Made by a program: the position numbers and the translations under genes
Shown here: positions 1-7,911 of the stretch, one piece after another
Layout of the letters: the number at the start of each line of letters is the position of its first letter
Position numbering within the stretch: position 1 is the stretch's first letter
NCBI GenBank assembly: GCA_003554565.1
Contig: PWGR01000141.1
Span: 1 to 12,511 of the forward strand
DNA length: 12,511 bases
Reading direction: 5' to 3'
Source of the DNA: Clostridia bacterium
GTDB lineage: Bacteria; Bacillota; Sulfobacillia; SLMV01
Notes under the pieces: model-generated
What the model was told of the DNA's origin: nothing
Seen by the model: the letters and a program-made list of their open reading frames with translations, nothing else
Databases searched by the model: none

Positions 1-594
1 GGGCAAGCCCGCGTGTGCCACCAGTCAAGACTCCCCAATGCACTCTGCAGGTCATCTTCGGCATTGCGGGGCGCAATCCTGCGACTGAGGCGGGCATTGA
101 TTCATACGATCAGGGATGGCTGGGAACTGCGTCGCGAGGGCGATTCGGTTGCAACGGGAACAATGGTTTTACGGTGAACAGCATTGCCGTTCAATACCTG
201 CGAAATGGTACACTTGTTGCGGCATGTCTGACTGACGCTCACCGGGTACTGCGGTATTATCTCGGTATCGCCGGGCAGGATGTCCTCGTGCTGCATGTTG
301 AAGGTCGACTCGTATTCCTTGAGAGCCCCGCCGGTGCCGACTCATCAGTCCTCTTTCTGCAGGCATCGGCTGATTGCCGGCTATATGCTCTGGACTTGAG
401 TGTGATATCTTTTGATGCGAGTCGGCACACTGGTTTGATAAGTGTATCGCGATGCAGCAGCACTGAAGGGTATTCTCCGGCCATTGATAGTCTAGTGCGA
501 CCAGGAGGCAGGCTGGCCCGTCAAACTGCATGAAGACATTCAGAGACTCGCCGGCCGTGCCGCAGAGTGACCGGATCGAAAGGGGGTGGGAAAA
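1..594. other. Stretch with no defensible gene
   Basis: No reading frame here encodes a recognisable protein. A plus-strand frame stays open from the left edge to 533 (GTG at 15), but it has no ribosome binding site and its composition has no family character. The codon-aligned antisense frame carries a peptide-like stretch at 102-333 that is bounded by stops. The minus-strand frames look like pieces of a decayed gene, but I cannot join them into a known family. At 530-598 there is a 22-codon ORF whose stop overlaps the next start as ATGA. Its only ribosome binding site (AGGAGG at 503-508) is 21 nt upstream, too far to be convincing. This is either degraded sequence or the far end of something outside the window. 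Confidence 0.5.
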
Positions 595-741
595 ATGAGT
601 GGACTGGGTGAACTGATTGCACTGGTCATCATCCCGCTGGCGCTCCTGGGCCCAGTCATTCCGCTTGTAATCCTGTATTTTGTTATCAAGCTGGCCATCC
701 GCAATGCAGTAATTGAACTGCGAAACGATGGGATGCTGTAG
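595..741 (+). CDS. Small single-pass membrane protein, 48 residues, function unknown
   Basis: The start is ATG 595, preceded by a strong purine-rich site (AGGGGG at 581-586, 8 nt spacing). The 48-residue product is almost all hydrophobic from about residue 4 to 35 (runs such as LIALVIIPLALLGPVIPL), with prolines at 14, 20 and 23 that may kink the helix or split it into a short hairpin. A charged tail follows (residues 36-48, R and E rich). It reads like a membrane miniprotein of the kind often found beside regulators or transporters, but I do not recognise a family. The start overlaps the stop of a 22-codon ORF at 530-598 (ATGA), which would allow translational coupling if that ORF is real. 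It converges on the helicase gene. The call as a gene rests on the ribosome binding site and the coherent hydrophobic profile; any function would be a guess. Confidence 0.6.
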   Translation: MSGLGELIALVIIPLALLGPVIPLVILYFVIKLAIRNAVIELRNDGML

Positions 742-806
742 CATGCTCGTGTATCTTTGACCGCCCAGGTGTCTCCCTTGCAGGTTTCTGTCACCGGGGA
801 TCTGTC

Positions 807-828
807 CAAGTGGACTGGTGTGCACTTG
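807..828. other. Weak inverted repeat between convergent genes
   Basis: CAAGTG (807-812) and CACTTG (823-828) form a 6-bp stem with a 10-nt loop, between the 3' ends of the membrane miniprotein and the helicase gene. There is no T-tract on either strand. It could be a weak shared 3' structure, or chance. Confidence 0.2.
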
Positions 829-832
829 ATCA

Positions 833-3040
833 CTATGGCGGGTAGCCAACAATCTGGTTGTTTATGCATGCGGGGATATGCAGGTTCTTTTTCTCTCCCG
901 TCTTGGTCTTGATCTGCACGGTTTTCTGCGCGGGGCTTACCTTGAGCACAGTAATCGGCCCGAAAACTGCATGAACCAGTTTTCGACCCGCACGCAGGGC
1001 AGAGGTATTCTCAATGGGTCGCCGCACCTGCGGTGATTTGCGTTTCTGCTGTTGTTCTTTTTGCCTTGCCTTCCGGGATAGATCCCGGGCCCGTACGTGA
1101 TGACCCCGTGTGCGCTTGCGTTTGGCCCGGGCACGAACCCGGGGGTCACTGCCCGGCAGGAGTCCGACTTGCTCGATGAAGGGAGATACATCTACAGGCC
1201 CGTCTGCGCCCCTCTTGGGGGTACTCACGGTAAGGCTGTCGATGGCCCGGGTGACGGCTACGTAGAACAAACGCCTCTCCTCTTCCTCGTCACCGACCGC
1301 GTCCCGTGCGCGGACGGCGGAGGATGGCAGTATTCCATCCACCACATCGATGACCCATACGTGAGGCCACTCAAGACCCTTTGCGGCGTGACATGTGCTC
1401 AACACCAGGCCCGGATCATCCTCGGTGCTGTCGGCTGCCTTTGCTGCCCCCTCCCGCATCTCTGCAACACGCGACACGAAATCATCTTGGTGTGCCAGCG
1501 CCTGGAACGTTCTGAATTGTCGCCGGTAGCTGTTGACTCTCTCAATATCACCAGACTGGCTGCGCAGGTACTTGTCATAATTGAAGGGGTCCTTGCACAA
1601 AAAATCATCCAGCTGCTCGGCGTCCGAACGCCTGCCCCCCGCATTCCGGTGGTAGTCGAGTAGACCATGATACAGAGCCTGGACATTTTCCCGCTGTCTG
1701 TGTGACAGCTCCGGGTGCCTGAGTAGCACCCGCCATATCTCTCCCGCTGCTTCCGGGAAACGGGTTCGAATCTCCCGCAAGAGGCGGTGGGGAATGTAGC
1801 GCGAGGGTTTATTTATCAGCTGCTCAACGTTGGCCGCACTCGGATTCCCTGGATCGGCTACCAGGCGGAGAAATGCCACCATGTCATCCAGCATGGGGTG
1901 CTGCAGTATTTTCGCCCCGGCAGATGCCAGCAGCCGGAACGGGTATCTTTCCTGGACCAGACGATCGATGAGGGGAACGGCCTGTACATTGTTTCGGTAC
2001 AGTACTGCCATGTGCCCGGGTTCGGTGAAGGCTCGCCGATCTCGTGCATCGTCTATGACCCGCTCGGCCTGCTCTGTAACGTCGTGAGGTTGGATGCAGT
2101 CCATGGTCGTGGTTCGCCCGGGCAGTGCCCGGAGATCCTTGGAGAAGCGCTTTCGGTTTCTGTCTATGAGCCGCCGGCTGAGTTGAGTCAGATCTGCGGC
2201 GGAGCGGTAGTTGATGGTCATCTTGATCACCTTTGCATCTGCGTATCTCGTGCAGAAGCGGAGCATCACGTGGGGATCCGCTCCTCGAAATGAGTATATG
2301 GATTGATCATCGTCACCAACCACCGTGAGGTTGTCCTGCGGCGCGGCCACCTCTGCTATCAAGTCAAACTGCAACGGCGATGTGTCCTGCGCTTCGTCCA
2401 GCATAACGTGTTGCACCTGGTTCTGAACCTGATCGCGCACGTCCTTTCTCTCTCGCAGCAGGTGAAGAGCATTTTCGAGCAAATCGCCGAAGTCACTCAT
2501 GCCTCGTTGTTCCTTGCTGCGACGGTACTGCTTTACAACGGCCAGGAAGTCTTCTGCCGGGAGCACCTGTGGGCGATATTCTTTTCCGATTGCGGGGAGG
2601 GGAATACGGTTGGATCGCACATACGATATTTCACTCTTCAGGTCACGCAGCGTAAGCGGGTCCCGTTTGTCATACAGGTCACGCTCGGCCAGTATCCCGC
2701 GCAGGAGGTGGTTTGCATCCCGGGCACTCAGGACATCCGGGCGTCTGTCGTAGCGGGCCAGGATCTGATACCCCAGCGAATGGATGGTAGCAAACTGGCT
2801 GCGGGTGATCCGGATTTGACTTCCTCTGAGCAGCTCCTGTATGCGGTGACGCATCTCCTCGGCAGCGCGCCGTGAGAAGGTGACGACCATCAGCTGATCC
2901 GGAGAGATTCTCTTTTTGCGGAACAGACGAGCAGCGCGATGTACTATGACAGTAGTCTTTCCCGAACCCGGGCCGGCTACGACAAGCAATGGGCCCTTGA
3001 AGTGCTGCACCACTTCTCTCTGCTGTCGGTTAAGCTTCAC
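833..3040 (-). CDS. UvrD/PcrA-family SF1A DNA helicase
   Basis: An ATP-driven 3'-5' DNA translocase/helicase, expected to act in the cytoplasm in repair or in clearing replication and transcription blocks. The 735-residue length matches PcrA. Motifs are complete and in order: Q-motif region (about residue 6), Walker A GPGSGKTT (23-30), DEAQD (215-219), GDDDQSIYSFRGA (242-254), NYRS (277-280), HAAKGLEW (551-558) and ERRLFYVAVTRA (588-599). A very basic linker (about 634-675) leads to a C-terminal 'GRKLVHAVFGPITVLKV'-type segment (685-727) resembling the Tudor-like domain PcrA uses to bind RNA polymerase. I chose GTG 3040 because GAGGAG (3057-3052) lies 11 nt upstream and homology to the family begins there. 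The frame stays open to ATG 3175, but those extra 45 residues are Arg-rich and family-unlike. It stands alone and diverges from the MetE-like gene. Whether it is the housekeeping PcrA or an accessory paralogue cannot be told from this window, so I give no symbol. Confidence 0.93.
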   Translation of the reverse strand: MKLNRQQREVVQHFKGPLLVVAGPGSGKTTVIVHRAARLFRKKRISPDQLMVVTFSRRAAEEMRHRIQELLRGSQIRITRSQFATIHSLGYQILARYDRRPDVLSARDANHLLRGILAERDLYDKRDPLTLRDLKSEISYVRSNRIPLPAIGKEYRPQVLPAEDFLAVVKQYRRSKEQRGMSDFGDLLENALHLLRERKDVRDQVQNQVQHVMLDEAQDTSPLQFDLIAEVAAPQDNLTVVGDDDQSIYSFRGADPHVMLRFCTRYADAKVIKMTINYRSAADLTQLSRRLIDRNRKRFSKDLRALPGRTTTMDCIQPHDVTEQAERVIDDARDRRAFTEPGHMAVLYRNNVQAVPLIDRLVQERYPFRLLASAGAKILQHPMLDDMVAFLRLVADPGNPSAANVEQLINKPSRYIPHRLLREIRTRFPEAAGEIWRVLLRHPELSHRQRENVQALYHGLLDYHRNAGGRRSDAEQLDDFLCKDPFNYDKYLRSQSGDIERVNSYRRQFRTFQALAHQDDFVSRVAEMREGAAKAADSTEDDPGLVLSTCHAAKGLEWPHVWVIDVVDGILPSSAVRARDAVGDEEEERRLFYVAVTRAIDSLTVSTPKRGADGPVDVSPFIEQVGLLPGSDPRVRARAKRKRTRGHHVRARDLSRKARQKEQQQKRKSPQVRRPIENTSALRAGRKLVHAVFGPITVLKVSPAQKTVQIKTKTGEKKNLHIPACINNQIVGYPP

Positions 3041-3237
3041 CTGTGATCGCACTCCTCGGAAGCGGTAGATTGAGCAGAATCCCGTGCATCTGATTCGTAT
3101 CCCTTCGCGGCAGATGCGGCGTCTCCTTCCCTCCGCTACCGCAGCGCCAAGTGTACCAGCATCAGGGGAGCGCATGGGAGCGATTCATGATAAAATGATG
3201 CCGAATACGTGGACCGCAAGGAGGAGGCTTTCCAGCC

Positions 3238-4278
3238 ATGGTTGGTTCTTCAGGGTTTCCGGGCGGCAACCCCGAACTGATTCCGACGGGTATCGGTTCG
3301 CTTCCACACTGTAACCCCGAAGCGGCACTGGATCTGGTACAGGCATGCGTTCCGGAGCTGCCTTACTGGCCCCAGCTGCCCCTGCGTGACCCCACCGAGG
3401 GCATGCAGCGGCAGTTTCTTGCTGGGCTGCCCGGTGTGGTCTCTGAGGAGGATCTCATGGTCAATGAGGAGGAGGCCGTTGCGGGGGCGGTTCCTCTGTA
3501 CCGTGCCGCCATGAGTGGTGGCGGTTGGGTACTGCCTTCCAGCTCCCGCGCCAGCTGCCTTCACGCCATGGCTGAGAGGGAATGGGCGCATGCAAGGGCT
3601 GTCAAGGGGCAAATCGTTGGTCCGGTCACGCTCGGGATGTCGCTTCGTGATGAAAACCGTGTGCCCTTGCTGCACTCGGCACAGATGCGTGAACTGCTGG
3701 TTCATCACCTGGCAATGTCCGCCGCCATGCAGTGGAGACATCTTGCTTCCACCGGTCGCCCGGTGGTGTTGTTCTTCGACGAGCCCTTCATGAGCATATA
3801 CGGTACCGCCCAGTTTCCCCTTCGGGATGCCGATGTCCTGAGCATGTGGCAGGATATGCGTGCGGGCCTCAGATGCTCTGTCGGTATACACTGCTGCGGC
3901 GCTACAGACTGGAGCCTGGTTGCGAAGGGGACATTTGATATAGTATCGTTTGATGCGTTTGACTACAGTGAGTCGCTTTTGGCGCACTCGCCCGAGGTGG
4001 CAGCGTTTGTTGAAGGCGGGGGTGTTCTGGCATGGGGGATTATTCCTTCCAGCGATCGAATACGCGAGTTCGCAGCTGAGGACCTTGTCGATATGTGGGT
4101 GGAGCAGGCCGAAAGGTTGGTGGATGGTCGATCGGGACTTGTCCTTGCCGATCTCGCCGCCAGCTCCATGGTGACTCCGGCCTGCGGGCTCGGGACTCTG
4201 GAGATCTCAACTGCCGAGGAAATATTCTGGCGGCTGAGTGAGGTGTCCCGTATACTCAGAGAACGCTTTTCTTTCTGA
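3238..4278 (+). CDS. Stand-alone MetE-like catalytic domain (putative folate-independent methionine synthase / methyltransferase)
   Basis: A 346-residue single domain of the cobalamin-independent methionine synthase C-terminal / UROD-like superfamily (TIM barrel). It opens with the subfamily signature TGIGSLPHCNPEAA (17-30), followed by PYWPQLP (42-48). Zinc ligands are in place: His218 and Cys220 (IHCCG), an acidic residue in the VSFDAF segment (Asp239, aligning with the MetE Glu), and Cys316 in TPACGLGTL. The N-terminal half of full-length MetE, needed for folate handling, is absent. By family knowledge such short proteins transfer methyl groups to homocysteine from donors such as methyl-corrinoids rather than methyl-folate. 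The substrate here is inferred. Start ATG 3238 has AAGGAGGAGG at 3218-3227. No corrinoid protein, activase or S-box riboswitch is adjacent. It could instead be a methyltransferase for another thiol. Confidence 0.82.
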   Translation: MVGSSGFPGGNPELIPTGIGSLPHCNPEAALDLVQACVPELPYWPQLPLRDPTEGMQRQFLAGLPGVVSEEDLMVNEEEAVAGAVPLYRAAMSGGGWVLPSSSRASCLHAMAEREWAHARAVKGQIVGPVTLGMSLRDENRVPLLHSAQMRELLVHHLAMSAAMQWRHLASTGRPVVLFFDEPFMSIYGTAQFPLRDADVLSMWQDMRAGLRCSVGIHCCGATDWSLVAKGTFDIVSFDAFDYSESLLAHSPEVAAFVEGGGVLAWGIIPSSDRIREFAAEDLVDMWVEQAERLVDGRSGLVLADLAASSMVTPACGLGTLEISTAEEIFWRLSEVSRILRERFSF

Positions 4279-4437
4279 AAGGCCGCAGGGGCAAATGAGC
4301 TCGCAGATTCTCGCCCTCCCGGTGCTCGACGTGCCTCACCCCGTCGTGGGCTCAGGGGATTGTGGAGCCGTTGAGATGATTGCGATGTTTCACGTGCGGG
4401 TTCAGATTGAGTAGGTTCCGGAAGGAGTTGGGAGAGG

Positions 4438-5541
4438 ATGAGGTTCCGCTGGGTCAAGCTGCTCAGATGGGTCAAGTATCTTCTGGTAGCTGCACTGCTG
4501 GTGTGTCTGGTGGGATCGGGATATGTGCTGTACCGTCAGCACCAGACTGCGACCACAATCACCATCTCTGCCCCGGAGGGCATCGAGTCCATGGAGACAG
4601 TGAATCTGGGTGGTGTCGACCAGCAGATATACCTGCGCGGGTACGATCAGAGCAACCCTGTCCTTCTTTTTTTGCACGGGGGACCTGGTGCGTCAGAGAT
4701 GGTGCCCTTGCGCCACTACAACCGTGCACTGGAGGATTATTTTGTGGTGGTGCACTGGGATCAGCGGGGAACTGGTAAGTCCTTTTCTAACACTATTCCG
4801 CACGACTCGATAAACCTGGACCAGATAGTCAATGATTCTATCGAATTGACGCAGAAGCTGCGCGAGCGCTTCTCTGAAGAGAAGATCTTCCTGGCGGGGC
4901 ATTCCTGGGGCAGCATCGTTGGGGTGCACGCTGTCGACCGCAATCCGGAGTATTATTATGCCTACGCCGGAGTGGGACAGGCGGTAAACTTCGTGCAGGC
5001 AGAGAAGATATCCTACCAGTTTACCCTGGATCGCGCCCGGGCTCTCGATAACCAGCGGGCACTCGAAGAACTAGAGGAGATCGGTCCGCCACCCTACACA
5101 GGCGATGATTTCGCCGAGCGAATCGGCGTGCAGCGGAAGTGGCTGTTCAGGTTTGGCGGCGAGGTGTACGGTGAGACCGACAATACGCGCTATATGCTCG
5201 GCCTCCTGCAGATGCACCTTTTTGCCCCCGAGTATTCCGTAACGGACATTGTAAACCTGGTTCGGGGTTCAAATCTATCGTCCCGACTCATGTGGGATGA
5301 TCTGCTGGCCACTGACCTGCCTGAACAGGTGGCGGAGCTGGAAATCCCGGTATATTTTCTGACCGGTCGGCATGACTATGTTACGGTTTTCGAGAAAGTG
5401 GAGAAATACTACGAGATTTTGCATGCCCCGCACAAGGAGCTGGTCTGGTTCGAGACATCAGCGCACAGTCCAAACTTCGAAGAACCAGAGGAATTCGTCC
5501 GGGAATTGCTCCGCATCCGGGATCAGCATCTGCCCGGTTGA
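4438..5541 (+). CDS. Membrane-anchored alpha/beta hydrolase, proline iminopeptidase-like (S33)
   Basis: A 367-residue alpha/beta hydrolase. The oxyanion-hole motif HGGPG is at 80-84, followed by WDQRGTGKS (107-115), a hallmark of the prolyl aminopeptidase/S33 group. The nucleophile elbow GHSWG gives Ser156, the acid is probably Asp313 (TGRHD), and the base is His343 (SAHSP). Between Ser and Asp lies a mostly helical cap (about 180-295). Unlike typical cytosolic S33 peptidases, it starts with a basic stretch and a transmembrane segment (about 13-32) without a clear cleavage site, so the enzyme is probably anchored facing outward. The substrate could be a short peptide, an ester or a lactone; sequence alone does not decide. 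ATG 4438 has AAGGAG at 4422-4427. The 159-nt gap after the MetE-like gene shows no clear terminator, so co-transcription is possible but a functional link is not evident. Confidence 0.85.
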   Translation: MRFRWVKLLRWVKYLLVAALLVCLVGSGYVLYRQHQTATTITISAPEGIESMETVNLGGVDQQIYLRGYDQSNPVLLFLHGGPGASEMVPLRHYNRALEDYFVVVHWDQRGTGKSFSNTIPHDSINLDQIVNDSIELTQKLRERFSEEKIFLAGHSWGSIVGVHAVDRNPEYYYAYAGVGQAVNFVQAEKISYQFTLDRARALDNQRALEELEEIGPPPYTGDDFAERIGVQRKWLFRFGGEVYGETDNTRYMLGLLQMHLFAPEYSVTDIVNLVRGSNLSSRLMWDDLLATDLPEQVAELEIPVYFLTGRHDYVTVFEKVEKYYEILHAPHKELVWFETSAHSPNFEEPEEFVRELLRIRDQHLPG

Positions 5542-5571
5542 TTTGACCTGTTGAGCTTCGCTTACGCGTCC

Positions 5572-5622
5572 TGGCGTTCCCCGGTCAGCGGTGACATCCG
5601 ACCTGCTGATTGGGGAACGCCA
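5572..5622. terminator. Long hairpin between convergent genes (possible bidirectional 3' structure)
   Basis: An 11-bp perfect outer stem (5572-5582 with 5612-5622; core GGCGTTCCCC / GGGGAACGCC) continues through two G-T wobble pairs into a 5-bp inner stem (TCAGC 5585-5589 with GCTGA 5605-5609), 18 bp in all. The 15-nt loop can close further with GGT/ACC. It sits between the stops of the hydrolase (5541) and pepF (5650 on the minus strand). Neither strand has a T-tract after it, so it may protect mRNA 3' ends, serve a factor-dependent terminator, or limit read-through, rather than act as a classic intrinsic terminator. Confidence 0.55.
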
Positions 5623-5647
5623 TTGTGTGGTAGGTCGCCCGGACCGT

Positions 5648-7447
5648 TCAGAAACTCTCTTCCATTTCGTCCACGAGCGATCCGACGTAGCGCACCGCAG
5701 CCCGGATGGGCTCGGGTTCACGCATGTCAACGCCCGCCATCTCGGCCAGCTCGAGCGGTTTCTTCGTTCCCCCGGTCCGCAGTACATCGAGCCACCGCTC
5801 GGCGGCAGGCGCTCCCTCATCGCGGATGGCAGCCGCGGACGCCGTTCCAATGGTCAAACCGGCAGCGTAGCTGTAAGGATATAGTCCCCGGTAGTAGTGG
5901 GGTTGCCGCATCCAGGTCAGGCGCGCTCCGTCTTCGATCGTGATCTCTTCTCCCCAGAACTGCTCGAGGATATCGCCCTGGACGTCACTGAGAGTACCGG
6001 CGCTGATCGGTCTTCCTTGCTCAGCCAGGCCATATATGCGCCGTTGGAGCTCTCCCTCTATCAGGTGCCGTACGAAGTTGTGATGGTAGGTCATGAGCAG
6101 CTGTTCAATGACCCAGCGCCTCATCCGTACGTCCTCGCTGCCCTGCAGGATGTAGTCTGCCACCAACAGCTCGTTTATGGTGGAAGGGGCCTCAATGAAG
6201 AACATGGAGGGCCGCGAAGCTGCCAGCCGTTGGCTCTTTTGGGCCAGCACTCCCTGCCCGGCGTGGCCCAGCTCGTGCGCCAGCGTCAGGGTCCCCCGCA
6301 TGCTGTCGTTCCAGGTGATCATTATGTAAGGATGAACGCCGTACACCGAGTTGCAGAAGGCGCCGGTGGATTTCCCGATGTTGTCTGCCCGGTCAATCCA
6401 CCGCTCCGTGAGGCCGGACTTGATTATCTCGTTGTATTCGGGCCCCAGCACTTCGAGTCCTCTCTGGATGATGCCCGCGGCCTCTTCATAGGTGGTTTCC
6501 GGGTGATAGTCTGGATCGAGCGGGGCTTCGATGTCGCAGTACAGCATTTCGTCCAGCCCCACGACCTCGCGCCGCAGACGCGCATAACGTCGCATGTGTG
6601 GTGCCAGCTCGGAGAGGATGATGTCATGTATCTGCTCGTAGACCTCCCGCGGTACCTGCTGCCAGCTAAGCATCATGTCCACTGCGGAAGGGAATCCCCG
6701 CAGATCCGCCAGGACCACGTTCTTCCTCACTTCGGTGCCCCAGGTTGTGCCGTAGGTGTTCTGGTAGGCCCTGAGGCCCTCAGTAAATGAGGCGAATGCA
6801 TTGCGCCGCAGCACGGCATCTACTGAGCGCTCGTATCTTCCCTCGTAGGTGCTGAATGACATGGAGCGCTCGCAGCCTTCTCCATCCCGCACCGGTTGGA
6901 AGGACATGTCGGTGGTCTTTGACTGGCGGTATATGGTTGCCGGCGCATCAAGAATTTCGCTCAGAGAGGCGAGGACGGATTCCGCGTCGGGGTGTAGGGT
7001 GTATGGTTTCTCTTCGATCATCTGCTCTATAGCAGGACGGAAGGATTCCAGTTCGGGATCGTCCTGCAGGTATTGCTCAAGGGTGCCTTCTGGCAGTGCC
7101 AGCGCCTCTGATCGGACAAAGGCCGTGCTGCCTTCAATGCGGGAGCGAAGGGAGAAAACTCGCGCCACTGCTCCCTGGTTGGCCTCGGAGGTGCCGTCGA
7201 CAGCCAGCCGCATATAGGCATACGATCCCACGCGCATAAGTTGCTCCATTAGTGATTCTTGTGCTTGCAGACAGGCCAGGAAGATGTCGGCGCCCTCGTG
7301 TAGTCGCCCTTCATACCGGGTTACTGTCGTCAGGTCTGCATTGACTGCCCTCAGCTCGGCTTCCCACTCTTCATCCGTGGCAAAGATGTCCGTGAGATCC
7401 CAGGTCAGCTCCTCCGGGACCTCCGAGCGCCTGATCTGCTCATTCAT
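5648..7447 (-). CDS. pepF: Oligoendopeptidase F, M3 family zinc metallopeptidase
   Basis: A cytoplasmic zinc endopeptidase that cuts short oligopeptides, feeding amino-acid recycling or degrading signal and pheromone peptides. The 599-residue length fits PepF. The N-terminus (EELTWDLTDIFATDEEWE) is the standard PepF opening. The zinc site is HELGH (His391, Glu392, His395) with the third ligand Glu419 in FFIEAPSTINEL. The C-terminal substrate-binding residues appear as the Tyr-rich stretch PHYYRGLYPYSYAAG (about 516-530). Two ATGs compete. At 7456 the ribosome binding site GAAAGGG (7464-7458) is only 1 nt away, while at 7447 the spacing is 10 nt, so I take 7447; the other would add three residues. 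The gene is monocistronic on the minus strand and converges on the hydrolase. Nothing is missing from the active site. Confidence 0.95.
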   Translation of the reverse strand: MNEQIRRSEVPEELTWDLTDIFATDEEWEAELRAVNADLTTVTRYEGRLHEGADIFLACLQAQESLMEQLMRVGSYAYMRLAVDGTSEANQGAVARVFSLRSRIEGSTAFVRSEALALPEGTLEQYLQDDPELESFRPAIEQMIEEKPYTLHPDAESVLASLSEILDAPATIYRQSKTTDMSFQPVRDGEGCERSMSFSTYEGRYERSVDAVLRRNAFASFTEGLRAYQNTYGTTWGTEVRKNVVLADLRGFPSAVDMMLSWQQVPREVYEQIHDIILSELAPHMRRYARLRREVVGLDEMLYCDIEAPLDPDYHPETTYEEAAGIIQRGLEVLGPEYNEIIKSGLTERWIDRADNIGKSTGAFCNSVYGVHPYIMITWNDSMRGTLTLAHELGHAGQGVLAQKSQRLAASRPSMFFIEAPSTINELLVADYILQGSEDVRMRRWVIEQLLMTYHHNFVRHLIEGELQRRIYGLAEQGRPISAGTLSDVQGDILEQFWGEEITIEDGARLTWMRQPHYYRGLYPYSYAAGLTIGTASAAAIRDEGAPAAERWLDVLRTGGTKKPLELAEMAGVDMREPEPIRAAVRYVGSLVDEMEESF

Positions 7448-7483
7448 TGTAATCATACCCTTTCAGTGATTTCCCAGCTGAAC

Positions 7484-7508
7484 CCCGCGGCGAGAATCCG
7501 GCCGCGGG
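7484..7508. other. GC-rich perfect hairpin in the pepF leader
   Basis: CCCGCGGC (7484-7491) and GCCGCGGG (7501-7508) form an 8-bp perfect stem with a 9-nt loop, about 20 nt upstream of the pepF ribosome binding site on the minus strand. No T-tract follows, so it is not a typical terminator. It may be a 5' leader stabiliser, a protein-binding palindrome, or chance in GC-rich DNA. Confidence 0.35.
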
Positions 7509-7869
7509 ATGCCGGCCTGATGAGCATTTCGGCAGCGCGTCCTCCAATCCCTGTCGCCGCGGAGGCAGGACGTCCTCGGGCAGGTCTTCAGGACATCACG
7601 CCCAATTTCGGACGGTCACAATGTCAGACCTCATATTCCTGCCCTGCGGGAGCCGTTGTTCGAACAGGGGATCGCCTTCGCCTCTCATTTGGAGCCCCGA
7701 CTCTGCCAGCCGGGGAACACCTGCTGAGAAGAAGTGAGCCCGCGTCCTGACAGTTTTTCATGAATGGACGGAGAAGCAGGAGCACAGAGTGGGAGAGCCC
7801 ATCAGCCTGTACTGGACATGCCCATCGTCCGAGATCAAAATATGTCCGCATCCTTTTTCCCGCTGTCAC
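7509..7869. other. Intergenic stretch with no recognisable gene
   Basis: Between the pepF leader and the promoter of the GntR operon I see no protein-like frame. Open frames exist on both strands (plus 7466-7750, minus 7624-7923), but both lack ribosome binding sites and family-like composition, and the minus one runs over the operon promoter and operator. The pepF promoter should lie here on the minus strand, but no convincing -35/-10 pair stands out. Confidence 0.5.
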
Positions 7870-7898
7870 TTGACACAAAGGGTCGTCCGGTATATATT
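7870..7898 (+). promoter_or_regulatory. Sigma-A type promoter of the GntR-ABC operon
   Basis: TTGACA (7870-7875) matches the -35 consensus exactly. TATATT (7893-7898) is a 5/6 match to the -10 box, with the ideal 17-nt spacer. Transcription should begin near 7905, about 54 nt before the repressor start codon. This is the best promoter in the window. Confidence 0.82.
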
Positions 7899-7911
7899 TT
7901 AGTGCATCGAG

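Noticed and set aside
15..533. 172-codon open frame on the plus strand starting at GTG
   Set aside because: There is no ribosome binding site, no recognisable motif and no hydrophobic or domain pattern. Long open frames by chance are common in this GC-rich window, as those opposite the helicase and pepF show.
169..852. 227-codon open frame on the minus strand
   Set aside because: It runs through the miniprotein (595-741), overlaps the 3' end of the helicase gene, and its composition (His, Gln, Cys, Arg rich) is that of an out-of-frame reading.
1787..2875. Two long plus-strand frames (1787-2293 and 2303-2875) opposite the helicase
   Set aside because: The minus strand has all helicase motifs intact across this stretch; these are antisense shadows.
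3041..3175. 45-residue N-terminal extension of the helicase from ATG 3175
   Set aside because: It is Arg-rich with no family similarity, and GAGGAG at 3057-3052 supports GTG 3040, where the conserved domain begins.
3250..3987. 245-codon minus-strand frame opposite the MetE-like gene
   Set aside because: The plus-strand frame carries the complete catalytic signatures and a strong ribosome binding site; the minus frame has neither.
5897..6790. 297-codon plus-strand frame opposite pepF
   Set aside because: It is the antisense of a well-conserved M3 peptidase including HELGH, with no start signal.
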